From assembly GCA_947494805.1 (NCBI GenBank), contig CANLWK010000005.1:62001-126000 (forward strand): a stretch of DNA of 64,000 nucleotides, in the 5' to 3' direction. The position numbers and the translations under genes are program-made. The notes under the pieces were generated by a model. The model did no database searches. It saw only the letters and a program-made list of their open reading frames with translations, and was not told the DNA's origin. Below are positions 47,195-57,428 of the stretch, piece by piece (position 1 is the stretch's first letter; every line of letters starts with the position of its first letter). The DNA is from an uncultured Croceitalea sp. GTDB taxonomy: Bacteria; Bacteroidota; Bacteroidia; Flavobacteriales; Flavobacteriaceae.

Positions 47195-47593
47195 TTTTTA
47201 AATTATTTGAATTAGCTAGCCGCTAAAATCATAATTTCATGTTAATAATCAAAATTAAATGCATTAAAATTTAAAGACTTTGTTAAATATTGACCTTATG
47301 GCAAATTCATTGTAGATAGTTTGCAAATCCGTTAAAAATCGTAAATATCCAAGGTTGTATTTTATGCTATTTGCAAACCCATATGGTTTGTGTCATTTTT
47401 TCTTAATGGTTTTTAAATATTGTTGGGGTGATTGTTCGGTGTTATATATTAAGGTATAATTTTTAATATTTTTGCTTTTTTACAACAGGTGTTGGTGTTT
47501 AGGTTTAGATATGGCACCGACGATTTTATATTGCAATGGTGCTTTTAGGTCTTGAGTGGTTTGGGTTTAATTTGTGCAATATTGATTTTCTAT

Positions 47594-47623
47594 TTGAATT
47601 ATTAGTAAATATGATTACATTTG
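47594..47623 (+). promoter_or_regulatory. Promoter of the str-S10-spc-alpha ribosomal cluster
   Basis: TTG at 47594-47596 and TACATTTG at 47616-47623 are separated by 19 bp, the canonical Bacteroidota arrangement. Transcription should start near 47628-47630, about 40 nt before the rpsL ATG. This is the best-formed promoter in the window, as expected for a highly expressed operon. Confidence 0.8.
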
Positions 47624-47626
47624 CAG

Positions 47627-47646
47627 CCCCAAAAAATGGGGTTTTT
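47627..47646 (+). promoter_or_regulatory. 5' leader hairpin of rpsL
   Basis: CCCCA (47627-47631) pairs with TGGGG (47637-47641), loop five A, followed by five T. It begins at or within a few bases of the expected transcription start. It could protect the mRNA 5' end or act as a small attenuator. Confidence 0.5.
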
Positions 47647-47667
47647 GATTTTTAATACAAGATATTA

Positions 47668-48042
47668 ATGCCAACAATTTCACAATTAGTAAGAAAAGGA
47701 AGGGTCACAATTACCAAGAAGAGTAAATCGGCCGCTTTGGATTCTTGCCCACAAAGAAGGGGAGTTTGTACGCGTGTTTACACTACTACACCTAAAAAGC
47801 CAAATTCAGCAATGCGAAAAGTTGCAAGGGTTAGGTTGACCAATGGTAAAGAGGTGAACGCATACATTCCCGGAGAAGGGCATAACCTCCAAGAGCACTC
47901 GATAGTATTGGTAAGAGGTGGAAGGGTAAAAGATTTACCGGGAGTTAGATACCACATCGTTCGTGGAGCGCTTGATACCGCTGGTGTTGCGGGCAGAACG
48001 CAACGTAGGTCTAAGTATGGTGCAAAACGCCCAAAAAAGTAA
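47668..48042 (+). CDS. rpsL: 30S ribosomal protein S12
   Basis: A 124-residue decoding-site protein. The block [13 protein letters not shown] (Lys43) and [16 protein letters not shown] (Lys88 position) carries the wild-type lysines, so the product should be streptomycin-sensitive. First gene of the ribosomal cluster, preceded by the strong promoter at 47594-47623. Normal length; ends in the basic KRPKK tail. Confidence 0.99.
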   Translation: MPTISQLVRKGRVTITKKSKSAALDSCPQRRGVCTRVYTTTPKKPNSAMRKVARVRLTNGKEVNAYIPGEGHNLQEHSIVLVRGGRVKDLPGVRYHIVRGALDTAGVAGRTQRRSKYGAKRPKK

Positions 48043-48066
48043 TTTAAAAGACTTTAGTAAGAAACG

Positions 48067-48543
48067 ATGAGAAAAAGACAGGCAAAGAAAAGGCCAATAT
48101 TACCGGATCCAAGATTTGGTGACCAGTTGGTGACACGTTTTGTAAACATGATGATGTGGGACGGAAAGAAATCCGTTGCCTTCAAAGTATTTTATGATGC
48201 CATTGATATTGTTGACGAAAAGAATACCGACGAGGAAAAAACAGCATTGGAGCTTTGGAAGGACGCATTATCAAATGTAATGCCGCACGTAGAGGTTAGA
48301 AGTAGAAGAGTTGGTGGTGCTACATTTCAGATACCAATGCAGATTCGTCCCGACAGGAAGATTTCAACAGCGATGAAGTGGTTGATTCTTTATGCTAGAA
48401 AGCGTAACGAAAAGTCAATGGCGCAAAAATTGGCTGCAGAGGTTTTGGCGGCTGCAAAAGAAGAAGGCGCTGCGGTCAAGAAAAGGGTTGATACCCATAA
48501 GATGGCCGAAGCAAACAAAGCATTCTCACACTTCAGATTTTAA
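48067..48543 (+). CDS. rpsG: 30S ribosomal protein S7
   Basis: A 158-residue primary 16S rRNA-binding protein of the small-subunit head. [22 protein letters not shown] and the [16 protein letters not shown] block are typical. It follows rpsL by 24 bp and precedes fusA by 5 bp, the str-operon order. In other bacteria S7 represses str translation; no matching site was identified here. Confidence 0.99.
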   Translation: MRKRQAKKRPILPDPRFGDQLVTRFVNMMMWDGKKSVAFKVFYDAIDIVDEKNTDEEKTALELWKDALSNVMPHVEVRSRRVGGATFQIPMQIRPDRKISTAMKWLILYARKRNEKSMAQKLAAEVLAAAKEEGAAVKKRVDTHKMAEANKAFSHFRF

Positions 48544-48548
48544 AAGAA

Positions 48549-50675
48549 ATGGGTAGAGATTTAAAGTATACAAGAAATATAGGTATTGCTGCGCACATTG
48601 ATGCGGGTAAAACCACGACTACAGAGCGTATATTGTTTTACACTGGTGTTAGTCATAAAATAGGGGAGGTTCATGATGGTGCGGCCACTATGGACTGGAT
48701 GGAACAAGAGCAAGAGCGTGGTATCACCATTACATCTGCTGCTACAACCTGTACATGGAACTTTCCAACAGAAAATGGTAAGCCTACAGATGATGCAAAA
48801 GGATATCACTTCAATATTATCGATACTCCGGGGCACGTTGATTTTACGGTTGAAGTAAACCGTTCATTGCGCGTTCTTGATGGATTGGTTTTCTTGTTCA
48901 GTGCTGTTGATGGTGTTGAGCCTCAATCGGAAACCAACTGGAGGTTAGCCGATAATTATAAGGTGCCGCGTATCGGGTTTGTGAATAAAATGGATCGTCA
49001 AGGGTCAAACTTCCTAATGGTCTGTAAGCAGGTTAAGACAATGTTGGGCTCTAATGCAGTTCCAATCGTTTTGCCTATTGGTGAAGAGGCTGATTTTAAA
49101 GGCATCGTTGACTTGGCGAAGAATAGGGCCATTGTGTGGCATGATGAGGGATTTGGGTCTACTTTTGATGTAATTGATATTCCTGCTGAGATGCAGGCAG
49201 AGGTCAAGGAATATAGGGCTGCATTAATTGAAGCTGTCGCCGAGTATGACGAAGAATTGATGGAAAAGTTCTTTGAAGACGAAGATTCAATTACCGAAGA
49301 AGAAGTGCATGCTGCATTGAGAGCTGCGGTGATGGATAGGGCAATTATTCCTATGATCTGTGGTTCTTCTTTTAAGAACAAGGGTGTTCAGTTTTTGTTG
49401 GATGCGGTATGTAGGTACTTGCCTTCTCCAATCGATAAAGATGATATTGTAGGTACCGATCCAGATACTGGTGAAGAAATTACAAGAAAACCAGATGCAA
49501 AAGAACCATTTTCGGCATTGGCCTTTAAAATTGCAACAGATCCTTTTGTGGGTCGTTTGGCTTTCTTTAGAGCGTATTCAGGTCGTTTAGATGCTGGTTC
49601 TTATATTTTGAACAACCGTTCAGGTAAAAAAGAGCGTATCTCACGTATCTATCAAATGCACTCGAACAAACAAAATGCTATCGATTATATTGAAGCAGGT
49701 GATATTGGGGCTGCCGTTGGATTTAAAGATATTAAGACTGGAGACACTATGTCTGCTGAAAAGCATCCGATTGTTCTTGAGAGTATGGATTTTCCTGATC
49801 CAGTAATTGGTATTGCTGTTGAGCCTAAGACAAAGGCAGATGTTGATAAATTGGGTATGTCATTGGCAAAATTGGCCGAAGAAGATCCAACGTTTCAGGT
49901 TAAAACAGACGAGGCATCAGGTCAAACCATTATTTCAGGTATGGGTGAGCTTCACCTAGATATTATTGTTGACCGTTTAAAGCGTGAATTTAAGGTTGAC
50001 GTTAACCAAGGCCAGCCACAAGTGGAGTATAAAGAGGCAATCACGCAAGTTGCCGACCATAGAGAAGTTTACAAAAAACAATCTGGTGGTCGCGGTAAGT
50101 TTGCTGATATTGTATTTACCATGGAGCCAGCAGGTGAAGACGTTGAAGGTTTGGAATTTGTTAATGTCATTAAAGGTGGTAACATACCAAAAGAATATAT
50201 TCCTTCTGTTGAGAAAGGCTTCAAAGAAGCTATGAAAAATGGTCCTTTGGCCGGATTCGAAATGGATAGTATGAAGGTCACCCTTAAGGATGGTTCGTTC
50301 CACCCTGTGGATTCTGATTCATTGTCTTTTGAACTAGCGGCGAAAATGGGATATAAAGTCGCTGCAAAAGCTGCTCGTTCTGTGTTAATGGAGCCTATAA
50401 TGAAAATTGAGGTTTTGACCCCAGAAGAAAATATGGGTGATATTGTTGGTGATTTGAACAGACGTCGTGGAACAATTAGCGATATGAGTGATAGGGCTGG
50501 TTCAAAAGTTGTTAAAGGTGAAGTACCGTTATCAGAAATGTTTGGTTATGTAACTTCATTGAGAACCTTATCATCAGGTAGGGCTACTTCGACAATGGAA
50601 TTCTCGCATTATGCCGAGACACCAAGTAATATTGCCGAAGAAGTGATTAAAGTAGCTAAAGGAGTAACGGTTTAA
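48549..50675 (+). CDS. fusA: Elongation factor G
   Basis: A 708-residue translocase GTPase. G1 is AHIDAGKT (15-22), G3 DTPGHVDF and G4 NKMD follow in domain I, and the C-terminal domains are complete, with GMGELHLDI and the terminal [12 protein letters not shown]. Its place 5 bp after rpsG and the full length suggest the canonical EF-G rather than an EF-G2 paralog. tuf does not follow; rpsJ does, 10 bp later. Confidence 0.99.
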   Translation: MGRDLKYTRNIGIAAHIDAGKTTTTERILFYTGVSHKIGEVHDGAATMDWMEQEQERGITITSAATTCTWNFPTENGKPTDDAKGYHFNIIDTPGHVDFTVEVNRSLRVLDGLVFLFSAVDGVEPQSETNWRLADNYKVPRIGFVNKMDRQGSNFLMVCKQVKTMLGSNAVPIVLPIGEEADFKGIVDLAKNRAIVWHDEGFGSTFDVIDIPAEMQAEVKEYRAALIEAVAEYDEELMEKFFEDEDSITEEEVHAALRAAVMDRAIIPMICGSSFKNKGVQFLLDAVCRYLPSPIDKDDIVGTDPDTGEEITRKPDAKEPFSALAFKIATDPFVGRLAFFRAYSGRLDAGSYILNNRSGKKERISRIYQMHSNKQNAIDYIEAGDIGAAVGFKDIKTGDTMSAEKHPIVLESMDFPDPVIGIAVEPKTKADVDKLGMSLAKLAEEDPTFQVKTDEASGQTIISGMGELHLDIIVDRLKREFKVDVNQGQPQVEYKEAITQVADHREVYKKQSGGRGKFADIVFTMEPAGEDVEGLEFVNVIKGGNIPKEYIPSVEKGFKEAMKNGPLAGFEMDSMKVTLKDGSFHPVDSDSLSFELAAKMGYKVAAKAARSVLMEPIMKIEVLTPEENMGDIVGDLNRRRGTISDMSDRAGSKVVKGEVPLSEMFGYVTSLRTLSSGRATSTMEFSHYAETPSNIAEEVIKVAKGVTV

Positions 50676-50685
50676 ATATCAGAAG

Positions 50686-50991
50686 ATGAGTCAAAAAATA
50701 AGAATTAAATTGAAGTCCTACGATCACAATTTGGTGGACAAGTCTGCTGAAAAAATTGTTAAGACAGTTAAGACGACAGGTGCTGTTGTAACGGGTCCAA
50801 TACCATTGCCAACACACAAAAAGATATTTACAGTATTACGTTCACCGCATGTGAACAAAAAGTCAAGAGAGCAATTCCAGTTAAGTTCTTACAAGAGATT
50901 ATTGGATATTTATAGCTCTTCTTCCAAAACAATTGATGCTTTAATGAAATTAGAGTTGCCAAGTGGTGTGGAAGTCGAAATAAAAGTGTAA
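50686..50991 (+). CDS. rpsJ: 30S ribosomal protein S10
   Basis: A 101-residue small-subunit head protein, also NusE in antitermination. [16 protein letters not shown] and the [28 protein letters not shown] block are diagnostic. In this genome it ends the str set (10 bp after fusA), and a 158-bp structured spacer separates it from rplC. A -7 match (TAAATTTG) overlaps its end. Confidence 0.99.
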   Translation: MSQKIRIKLKSYDHNLVDKSAEKIVKTVKTTGAVVTGPIPLPTHKKIFTVLRSPHVNKKSREQFQLSSYKRLLDIYSSSSKTIDALMKLELPSGVEVEIKV

Positions 50992-50996
50992 ATTTG
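50989..50996 (+). promoter_or_regulatory. Possible internal -7 box at the end of rpsJ
   Basis: TAAATTTG fits TAnnTTTG and overlaps the rpsJ stop codon. It would start a transcript just ahead of the structured leader of rplC. No TTG at the usual -33 distance, so the call is weak. Confidence 0.3.
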
Positions 50997-50998
50997 CA

Positions 50999-51114
50999 CG
51001 CTCTTTGAAAAAGGAGTGACATGTCCTGAGCTGCGAGCAAAGGAAAAACGGTGAAAGAAAAAAATCTGGGTCAGAGGCTTTTCTTGACCCTTTTTTAATG
51101 CCATTGATTTGGCA
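50999..51114 (+). ncRNA. Candidate ribosomal-protein leader RNA with attenuator before rplC
   Basis: The 158-nt gap between rpsJ and rplC has ordered structure. Stem 1: 50999-51006 with 51011-51018 closed by a GAAA loop (8 bp, two G-U). Stem 2: TCCT (51024-51027) with AGGA (51041-51044) enclosing GCT/AGC. Stem 3: GGGTCA (51068-51073) with TGACCC (51085-51090) followed by six T, an intrinsic terminator. Stem 4: TGCCA (51099-51103) with TGGCA (51110-51114). The layout fits a protein-responsive attenuator of the rplC-onward genes, with L4 the classic regulator; the ligand is inferred. Confidence 0.55.
51068..51096 (+). terminator. Attenuator-like terminator between rpsJ and rplC
   Basis: A 6-bp GC-rich stem (51068-51073 with 51085-51090) with six T directly after it. 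Full termination would silence the downstream ribosomal genes, so it must be conditional or partial. Confidence 0.75.
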
Positions 51115-51149
51115 AATATTTTAAAGAAACAATTAATAATTAATATCAA

Positions 51150-51767
51150 ATGTCTGGGTTAATAGGAAAAAAAATCGGCATGACCAGCATCTTCGACGAG
51201 AACGGGAAAAACATTCCCTGTACCGTTATACAAGCTGGACCATGTGTGGTTACCCAAGTCAGAACCGAAGAGGTAGACGGGTACAGTGCCCTTCAGCTCG
51301 GTTTCGATGACAAGGCAGAAAAACGTGCTAACAAGGCTGAAATGGGCCATGTGAAAAAAGCAGGTGCTTCTCCAAAGAAAAAGGTCGTTGAATTCCGTGA
51401 TTTTGAAGGAGAATTTAAATTAGGTGATACAGTAGGTGTTGACCTTTTTCAAGAAGGTGAGTTTGTTGATGTTATTGGTACATCAAAAGGTAAGGGCTTT
51501 CAGGGTGTGGTTAAAAGACATGGCTTTGGTGGTGTCGGTCAAGCTACACATGGTCAGCATAACAGATTAAGGGCTCCTGGTTCTATTGGTGCTGCATCAT
51601 ATCCTGCTAGAGTATTCAAGGGTATGAAAATGGCCGGAAGAATGGGTGGAGAACGAGTTACTGTTCAAAACCTTCGGGTTTTAAAGGTAGTTCCTGAAAA
51701 GAACATTATTGTTGTAAAAGGAGCGGTGCCAGGTCATAAAAATGCTTACGTAACCGTAGAAAAGTAA
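51150..51767 (+). CDS. rplC: 50S ribosomal protein L3
   Basis: A 205-residue large-subunit core protein near the peptidyl transferase centre. [19 protein letters not shown] and the finger [25 protein letters not shown]-type segment are typical; the GQ pair around residue 130 is the usual methylation site region. First gene after the structured 158-nt spacer, 4 bp before rplD. Confidence 0.98.
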   Translation: MSGLIGKKIGMTSIFDENGKNIPCTVIQAGPCVVTQVRTEEVDGYSALQLGFDDKAEKRANKAEMGHVKKAGASPKKKVVEFRDFEGEFKLGDTVGVDLFQEGEFVDVIGTSKGKGFQGVVKRHGFGGVGQATHGQHNRLRAPGSIGAASYPARVFKGMKMAGRMGGERVTVQNLRVLKVVPEKNIIVVKGAVPGHKNAYVTVEK

Positions 51768-51771
51768 GGTA

Positions 51772-52401
51772 ATGAAAGTAGCAGTTTTAGATATAAAAGG
51801 AAAAGATACGGGCAGAAAGGTTGAGCTTTCTAAAGACGTATTTGGTATAGAGCCAAATGAGCACGCCATTTATTTGGATGTTAAGCAGTATTTGGCACAT
51901 CAAAGGCAGGGTACGCACAAGGCTAAAGAAAGAGCCGAGATTGCTGGTAGTACTCGAAAGATTAAAAAGCAGAAGGGTACTGGTACCGCGAGAGCTGGTA
52001 GTATCAAATCTCCTGTCTTTAGAGGTGGTGGTAGAATTTTTGGTCCAAGACCAAAAGATTATACCCAAAAATTGAATAAGAACGTTAAACGTTTGGCACG
52101 TAAATCGGCATTAAGTTTAAAGTCAAAAGATAAGGCAGTTGTCGTTGTTGAAGATTTCAACTTTGAGACCCCAAAGACAAAAGATTTTATTCAGGTTCTT
52201 AAGTCCTTGGGTATTGAGAGCAAAAAGTCTTTGATCGTCTTGGGTGACTCGAATAATAACGTATATTTGTCGTCGCGAAATTTCAAGGGTTCTGAGGTTG
52301 TAAAAAGCGGAGAACTAAGCACTTACAAGATATTGAACGCAAATAGTGTTGTTGTAATGGAAAGTGCTTTGGAAGGAATCAAAACTAATCTAAGTAAATA
52401 A
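51772..52401 (+). CDS. rplD: 50S ribosomal protein L4
   Basis: A 209-residue protein lining the exit tunnel. The long internal loop with [16 protein letters not shown] and [12 protein letters not shown] is intact. In E. coli L4 represses its own operon at transcription and translation; the leader RNA upstream of rplC makes a similar role plausible here. 7 bp before rplW. Confidence 0.98.
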   Translation: MKVAVLDIKGKDTGRKVELSKDVFGIEPNEHAIYLDVKQYLAHQRQGTHKAKERAEIAGSTRKIKKQKGTGTARAGSIKSPVFRGGGRIFGPRPKDYTQKLNKNVKRLARKSALSLKSKDKAVVVVEDFNFETPKTKDFIQVLKSLGIESKKSLIVLGDSNNNVYLSSRNFKGSEVVKSGELSTYKILNANSVVVMESALEGIKTNLSK

Positions 52402-52408
52402 GTAGAAC

Positions 52409-52699
52409 ATGAGTGTGTTGATAAAGCCAATCATTACCGAAAAAATGACCGCAGACAGCGAGCTTTTCAATCGTTATGGTTTCTATGTTGACCCGAAGGC
52501 CAACAAGTTGCAGATTAAAGAAGCTGTTGAAACTGCCTATGGGGTTAGCGTTGAGAAGGTTAGAACAATGAATTATGGTCCAGAACGCCGAACGCGTTAT
52601 ACAAAGACCGGTATTCAGCATGGTAAAACGAATTTGCGTAAAAAGGCAATCGTTGATGTTGCAGAAGGAGATATCATTGATTTTTACAGTAATCTATAA
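52409..52699 (+). CDS. rplW: 50S ribosomal protein L23
   Basis: A 96-residue protein at the tunnel exit, docking site for SRP and trigger factor. MSVLIKPIITEKMT and NKLQIKEAVETAYGV are the family blocks, and the KVRTMNYGPERRTR stretch is the rRNA-binding part. 9 bp before rplB, as in the S10 order. Confidence 0.98.
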   Translation: MSVLIKPIITEKMTADSELFNRYGFYVDPKANKLQIKEAVETAYGVSVEKVRTMNYGPERRTRYTKTGIQHGKTNLRKKAIVDVAEGDIIDFYSNL

Positions 52700-52708
52700 A
52701 GACAAGTA

Positions 52709-53533
52709 ATGTCAGTTAGAAAATTAAAACCAATCACTCCCGGACAGCGTTTTAGAGTAGTAAACGGATTTGACGCGATTACTACTGATAAGCCGGAGAA
52801 GAGCTTGCTCGCTCCGTTAAAAAGGTCGGGAGGTAGAAACAGTCAGGGAAAAATGACCGTAAGCCATAGGGGTGGAGGTCACAAGAGAAGATATCGAATC
52901 ATCGATTTCAAAAGAGAGAAGCAGGGTGTGGCCGCTGAAGTTAAATCAATTCAGTACGATCCAAACAGAACAGCCTTTATCGCTTTGTTGGAATATGAGG
53001 ATGGTGAGAAGAGATATGTTATTGCACAAAATGGATTGCAAGTAGGTCAGAAAGTGGTTTCTGGTGAGAAAGCCGCTCCAGAAATTGGCAATGCATTGCC
53101 ATTACATCAAATACCGTTGGGTACCATTATTTCTTGTATTGAATTGCGTCCTGGTCAAGGGGCTGTGATGGCAAGAAGTGCTGGAACTTTCGCACAGTTG
53201 ATGGCAAAAGATGGAAAATTTGTGACTATTAAGTTACCGTCGGGTGAAACAAGGTTGATTTTGGCCAACTGTTTAGCGACTATTGGCGCGGTGTCGAACT
53301 CTGATCATCAGTTGTTGGTATCAGGTAAAGCTGGTAGGAGCAGATGGTTAGGTAGAAGGCCTAGAACTAGACCGGTTGTGATGAATCCTGTGGATCACCC
53401 AATGGGTGGTGGTGAAGGCCGTGCATCAGGGGGTCACCCAAGATCTAAGAACGGTATTCCTGCAAAAGGATTTAGAACACGTTCTAAGACCAAGGATAGT
53501 AATAGATATATCATCGAACGTAGAAAGAAATAA
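52709..53533 (+). CDS. rplB: 50S ribosomal protein L2
   Basis: A 274-residue protein needed for subunit joining and peptidyl transfer. [20 protein letters not shown] near residue 37 and [15 protein letters not shown] near 225, which holds the conserved His involved in catalysis, are both intact. Full length with the basic C-terminus. Confidence 0.99.
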   Translation: MSVRKLKPITPGQRFRVVNGFDAITTDKPEKSLLAPLKRSGGRNSQGKMTVSHRGGGHKRRYRIIDFKREKQGVAAEVKSIQYDPNRTAFIALLEYEDGEKRYVIAQNGLQVGQKVVSGEKAAPEIGNALPLHQIPLGTIISCIELRPGQGAVMARSAGTFAQLMAKDGKFVTIKLPSGETRLILANCLATIGAVSNSDHQLLVSGKAGRSRWLGRRPRTRPVVMNPVDHPMGGGEGRASGGHPRSKNGIPAKGFRTRSKTKDSNRYIIERRKK

Positions 53534-53545
53534 AAGAAAAAGCAA

Positions 53546-53824
53546 ATGGCACGTTCATTAAAAAAAGGACCTTACGTTCATCATAGTTTAGAAAAGAAAG
53601 TTCAACAAAATGTTGAATCAGGCAAGAAGTCGGTAATCAAAACTTGGTCGCGAGCTTCAATGATTACTCCAGACTTTGTTGGTCAGACTATCGCTGTTCA
53701 TAATGGTAGACAATTCGTACCTGTGTATGTTACTGAAAACATGGTGGGTCATAAATTAGGAGAATTTTCACCAACGCGGTCTTTTAGGGGGCATGCTGGT
53801 GCAAAAAATAAAGGTAAAAAGTAA
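53546..53824 (+). CDS. rpsS: 30S ribosomal protein S19
   Basis: A 92-residue head protein that pairs with S13. [18 protein letters not shown] at the start and the block [18 protein letters not shown] are diagnostic. It ends 3 bp before rplV. Confidence 0.99.
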   Translation: MARSLKKGPYVHHSLEKKVQQNVESGKKSVIKTWSRASMITPDFVGQTIAVHNGRQFVPVYVTENMVGHKLGEFSPTRSFRGHAGAKNKGKK

Positions 53825-53827
53825 GCT

Positions 53828-54241
53828 ATGGGAGTTCGAAAAAGACAGATGGCTGAAAGAATCAAGGCAGAAAAAAAGGAGTTGGCTTTTGCTAAACTTA
53901 ACAACTGCCCAACTTCGCCTCGAAAAATGCGATTGGTCGCTGATTTGGTAAGGGGAAAGAATATTGAAATGGCTTTGGCAATTTTAAGATTCAATCCTAA
54001 GGAAGCATCCAGAAAATTAGAAAAGCTATTGCTTTCGGCAATAGCTAATTGGGAGGCCAAGAATGAAGATGGCAACATCGAAGATGCTGATTTGTTCATC
54101 AAAGAAATCCGTGTGGATGGTGGAACCATGCTAAAGCGTTTAAGACCGGCACCGCAAGGTCGTGCACACAGAATTAGAAAACGCTCAAACCACGTTACTA
54201 TGGTTTTGGGTGCTAACAATAACACAGAAGCTAAGGCATAA
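53828..54241 (+). CDS. rplV: 50S ribosomal protein L22
   Basis: A 137-residue protein lining the exit tunnel. [18 protein letters not shown] near residue 29 and the beta-hairpin end with [20 protein letters not shown] (about 100-120) are intact; changes there would give macrolide resistance, and none is obvious. The next gene begins 1 bp later. Confidence 0.98.
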   Translation: MGVRKRQMAERIKAEKKELAFAKLNNCPTSPRKMRLVADLVRGKNIEMALAILRFNPKEASRKLEKLLLSAIANWEAKNEDGNIEDADLFIKEIRVDGGTMLKRLRPAPQGRAHRIRKRSNHVTMVLGANNNTEAKA

Positions 54242-54242
54242 T

Positions 54243-54959
54243 ATGGGACAGAAAACCAATCCGATAGGAAATCGCTTAGGAATTATCAGGGGATGGGAAT
54301 CTAACTGGTACGGTGGAAACGATTATGGAGATAAGTTGGCGGAAGACGACAAAATCAGAAAGTACGTTTATGCCCGTTTGGCAAAAGCAAGTGTTTCAAG
54401 GGTTATAATTGAAAGAACCCTCAAACTTATCACTATTACCATTACTACGGCAAGACCGGGTATCATTATTGGTAAGGGTGGACAAGAAGTTGATAAGCTG
54501 AAAGAAGAGTTGAAGAAAATCACAAATAAGGAGGTTCAAATCAACATTCATGAAATAAAGAGGCCAGAAGTTGATGCTCAATTGGTTGCTGCTAGTGTAG
54601 CGAGACAGATTGAAAGCAGAATTTCATACCGTCGTGCAATTAAAATGGCCATTGCAGCTGCAATGCGAATGAACGCAGAGGGTATTAAAATTCAAATTTC
54701 AGGTCGTCTGAACGGAGCGGAAATGGCACGTTCAGAATCATATAAAGATGGTAGAATCCCATTGTCTACTTTTAGGGCCGATATCGATTATGCATTGGTT
54801 GAAGCACACACTACTTATGGAAGATTAGGCATAAAAGTGTGGATTATGAAGGGTGAGGTATATGGTAAGCGAGAGTTGTCTCCGTTGGTAGGTTTGTCTA
54901 CTGGCAATAAAGGAGGTAAAAATGATGGTGGTAAGAGACAACAACGTCGTAGAAAATAA
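54243..54959 (+). CDS. rpsC: 30S ribosomal protein S3
   Basis: A 238-residue protein with an N-terminal KH domain and the mRNA-entry helicase residues. I start at ATG 54243 ([13 protein letters not shown]), the standard S3 start; the frame extends upstream into rplV but that part overlaps L22 and is not S3-like. [16 protein letters not shown] is the KH GxxG loop. 21 bp before rplP. Confidence 0.98.
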   Translation: MGQKTNPIGNRLGIIRGWESNWYGGNDYGDKLAEDDKIRKYVYARLAKASVSRVIIERTLKLITITITTARPGIIIGKGGQEVDKLKEELKKITNKEVQINIHEIKRPEVDAQLVAASVARQIESRISYRRAIKMAIAAAMRMNAEGIKIQISGRLNGAEMARSESYKDGRIPLSTFRADIDYALVEAHTTYGRLGIKVWIMKGEVYGKRELSPLVGLSTGNKGGKNDGGKRQQRRRK

Positions 54960-54980
54960 TTAAGGAAAAGAAAAGGTAAG

Positions 54981-55400
54981 ATGTTACAGCCGAAAAGAAC
55001 AAAATTTCGTAAAGCCCAGAAGGGGCGTATGAAGGGAATCTCACAGCGTGGACACCAACTTTCAAATGGAATGTTCGGTATTAAGTCTCTAGATTCACAT
55101 TTCATTACATCCCGTCAGATTGAAGCTGCTCGTATTGCTGCAACTAGATATATGAAAAGGCAAGGGCAATTATGGATCAAGATATTTCCAGACAAGCCGA
55201 TTACAAAAAAGCCGTTGGAAGTACGTATGGGTAAAGGTAAGGGAGCTCCTGAGTATTGGGTGGCAGTTGTGAAACCGGGAAGAATCATGTTTGAAGTTGC
55301 TGGTGTACCTCATGATGTTGCTAAAGAAGCGTTACGATTGGCTGCACAAAAGTTACCGGTAAAAACAAAATTCATCGTTGCCAGAGATTACGCTGGATAG
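54981..55400 (+). CDS. rplP: 50S ribosomal protein L16
   Basis: A 139-residue protein at the A-site finger and central protuberance. [19 protein letters not shown] at the start, [19 protein letters not shown] (near 85) and the [12 protein letters not shown] end are diagnostic. The arginine in the GKGAPE-loop region can be hydroxylated in other bacteria. Confidence 0.98.
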   Translation: MLQPKRTKFRKAQKGRMKGISQRGHQLSNGMFGIKSLDSHFITSRQIEAARIAATRYMKRQGQLWIKIFPDKPITKKPLEVRMGKGKGAPEYWVAVVKPGRIMFEVAGVPHDVAKEALRLAAQKLPVKTKFIVARDYAG

Positions 55401-55419
55401 TATAATAAACTGATAAGAA

Positions 55420-55611
55420 ATGAAACAAGCAGAGATTAAAGAACTATCGGTTGAAGAGCTTCAGCAGAAACTGGCTGAAACCAAAAAGGAGTATGCTGAT
55501 TTAAAAGTGGCACACGCGGTGACGCCATTAGAAAATCCGATGCAGATAAGAAAGACCAGAAGAACGGTGGCGAGATTGGCGACAGAGTTAACTAAAAGGG
55601 AATTACAATAA
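55420..55611 (+). CDS. rpmC: 50S ribosomal protein L29
   Basis: A 63-residue two-helix protein beside the tunnel exit. [18 protein letters not shown] and [19 protein letters not shown] are typical. It is followed by rpsQ after 13 bp. Confidence 0.97.
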   Translation: MKQAEIKELSVEELQQKLAETKKEYADLKVAHAVTPLENPMQIRKTRRTVARLATELTKRELQ

Positions 55612-55624
55612 CGGGTTCGGCCTT

Positions 55625-55888
55625 ATGGAAGAAACAACAAGAAATTTAAGAAAAGAAAGGATTGGCGTAGTAACCAGTAACAAAATGGAGAAGTCCATTG
55701 TTGTTGCAGAGGTGAAGCGTGTAAAGCATCCGATGTACGGTAAATTCGTTTTGAAGACCAAAAAGTACGTTGCTCATGATGAGCAAAATGATTGCAACGA
55801 AGGTGATACCGTAAAAATTATGGAAACGCGACCATTGAGCAAGACGAAATGTTGGAGATTGGTTGAAATCCTTGAAAGAGCTAAATAA
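55625..55888 (+). CDS. rpsQ: 30S ribosomal protein S17
   Basis: An 87-residue OB-fold protein binding 16S helix 11. [19 protein letters not shown] and [19 protein letters not shown] are the family blocks. Starts the spc-like part and ends 2 bp before rplN. Confidence 0.98.
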   Translation: MEETTRNLRKERIGVVTSNKMEKSIVVAEVKRVKHPMYGKFVLKTKKYVAHDEQNDCNEGDTVKIMETRPLSKTKCWRLVEILERAK

Positions 55889-55890
55889 TT

Positions 55891-56259
55891 ATGTTACAGC
55901 AAGAATCTAGATTAAAGGTTGCGGATAATACAGGTGCTAAAGAAGTACTTACCATTCGCGTGCTTGGAGGAACAAAAAGAAGATATGCTTCTGTAGGTGA
56001 TAAAATTGTTGTCACGGTAAAAGAAGCTACGCCAAACGGCGCTATTAAAAAAGGTTCTGTTTCAACCGCGGTTGTGGTAAGAACAAAAAAAGAGGTAAGG
56101 AGACCAGATGGTTCTTACATTCGTTTTGACGACAATGCTTGTGTGTTGTTGAACCCAACTGGTGAAATGAGAGGCACCCGTGTTTTTGGTCCGGTTGCCA
56201 GAGAATTGCGTGACAAACAGTTTATGAAAATAGTTTCATTGGCCCCAGAGGTATTGTAA
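55891..56259 (+). CDS. rplN: 50S ribosomal protein L14
   Basis: A 122-residue protein of the subunit interface. [31 protein letters not shown] and [20 protein letters not shown] are conserved. L14 also contacts the silencing factor RsfS in other bacteria. 12 bp before rplX. Confidence 0.99.
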   Translation: MLQQESRLKVADNTGAKEVLTIRVLGGTKRRYASVGDKIVVTVKEATPNGAIKKGSVSTAVVVRTKKEVRRPDGSYIRFDDNACVLLNPTGEMRGTRVFGPVARELRDKQFMKIVSLAPEVL

Positions 56260-56271
56260 TTGAACGAGAAG

Positions 56272-56583
56272 ATGACAAAGTTGAAAATAAAAACAGGAGA
56301 TACAGTTGTAATTACTGCGGGGGACCACAAGGGCACCGAAGGAAAGGTTTTACGTGTTGATGCTGAAAAAAATAAGGCCATCATAGAGGGTGCTAATATG
56401 GTTTCGAAGCATGAGAAACCAAGTGCTAATAATCCTCAGGGTGGTATTGTAAAGAAGGAAGCTCCAATTCATATTTCGAACTTGGCTTTGGTTGATTCAA
56501 AAGGGGAAGCAACAAGAGTAGGTTACGAAATGAGAGAGGGAAAAAAGGTAAGGGTTTCTAAAAAATCTGGAGAAATAATCTAG
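56272..56583 (+). CDS. rplX: 50S ribosomal protein L24
   Basis: A 103-residue assembly initiator protein with a KOW motif ([20 protein letters not shown]). I start at ATG 56272 (MTKLKIK), not the TTG 12 bp upstream, since the latter begins directly on the rplN stop. [15 protein letters not shown] is the second signature. 2 bp before rplE. Confidence 0.97.
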   Translation: MTKLKIKTGDTVVITAGDHKGTEGKVLRVDAEKNKAIIEGANMVSKHEKPSANNPQGGIVKKEAPIHISNLALVDSKGEATRVGYEMREGKKVRVSKKSGEII

Positions 56584-56585
56584 TT

Positions 56586-57134
56586 ATGAGTTACATTCCA
56601 AGATTAAAACAAGAATATAAAGAACGCGTAATCAAAGCGCTTTCTGAAGAGTATGGGTATAAGAACGTAATGCAGGTGCCGAAGTTGCAAAAGATTGTGG
56701 TGAGCCGCGGTGTTGGGGCGGCGGTAGCGGACAAAAAGCTGATAGACCATGCTGTTGATGAGTTGACCATGATTACGGGTCAAAAAGCAATTGCTACGAT
56801 GTCCAAGAAAGATGTTGCGGCGTTCAAACTTCGTAAAGGTATGCCAATTGGTGCTAAAGTTACACTACGTGGTGAGCGTATGTACGAATTTTTGGATCGA
56901 TTGATTACGACGGCATTGCCAAGGGTTAGAGACTTTCAAGGTGTACGTGCAACCGGATTTGATGGAAGAGGTAATTACAGCTTAGGAGTAACCGAGCAAA
57001 TTATCTTTCCTGAAATCAATATCGATAAGATAAATAGAATCAACGGTATGGACATCACTTTTGTGACTTCTGCCGATACAGATAAAGAAGCAAAATCATT
57101 GTTAACCGAACTGGGAATACCTTTTAAAAAGTAA
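56586..57134 (+). CDS. rplE: 50S ribosomal protein L5
   Basis: A 182-residue 5S rRNA-binding protein. [34 protein letters not shown] and the [19 protein letters not shown] block are diagnostic. Full length. 2 bp before rpsN. Confidence 0.99.
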   Translation: MSYIPRLKQEYKERVIKALSEEYGYKNVMQVPKLQKIVVSRGVGAAVADKKLIDHAVDELTMITGQKAIATMSKKDVAAFKLRKGMPIGAKVTLRGERMYEFLDRLITTALPRVRDFQGVRATGFDGRGNYSLGVTEQIIFPEINIDKINRINGMDITFVTSADTDKEAKSLLTELGIPFKK

Positions 57135-57136
57135 TT

Positions 57137-57406
57137 ATGGCTAAGGAATCGATGAAAGCCCGTGAAAGAAAAAGGGCAAAAACAGTAGCAAAGTATGCAG
57201 CAAAACGCAAGGCTTTAAAAGAAGCGGGTGATTATGATGCTTTACAAAAGCTACCTAAGAATGCATCACCTGTTCGCATGCGCAATCGTTGCAAGTTGAC
57301 AGGTAGGCCAAGAGGTTACATGAGAACATTTGGTATTTCAAGGGTTACATTTAGAGAAATGGCCAATCAGGGTTTGATACCTGGTGTGAAAAAGGCTAGT
57401 TGGTAA
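57137..57406 (+). CDS. rpsN: 30S ribosomal protein S14 (zinc-free type)
   Basis: An 89-residue S14 of the long, zinc-independent type: it has no CxxC pairs. [20 protein letters not shown] is the signature, and the C-terminus ends KKASW. The zinc-free state matches L36 and S4 in this cluster, suggesting limited zinc use by these proteins. Confidence 0.98.
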   Translation: MAKESMKARERKRAKTVAKYAAKRKALKEAGDYDALQKLPKNASPVRMRNRCKLTGRPRGYMRTFGISRVTFREMANQGLIPGVKKASW

Positions 57407-57428
57407 ATAGAATTAAAGAGTAGTAGAA

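Larger units (their letters stand above)
47195..47667. other. Intergenic region between susC and rpsL
   Basis: A 473-bp AT-rich gap between the divergent susC and rpsL genes. It holds a well-formed rpsL promoter (47594-47623) with a leader hairpin, and a poorer minus-strand -7 match (TAATTTTG at 47257-47250) that may serve susC. No credible ORF longer than about 15 residues was found. The rest (about 47260-47590) shows no structure I can name and may hold the susC regulator site. Confidence 0.6.

Noticed and set aside
53749-54225. Minus-strand ORF (158 codons) across rpsS-rplV
   Set aside because: Antisense to two certain ribosomal genes; amino-acid make-up is a mirror of the basic codons.
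54162-54242. Upstream extension of rpsC
   Set aside because: It overlaps rplV and is not S3-like; the standard start MGQKTNPIG is at 54243.
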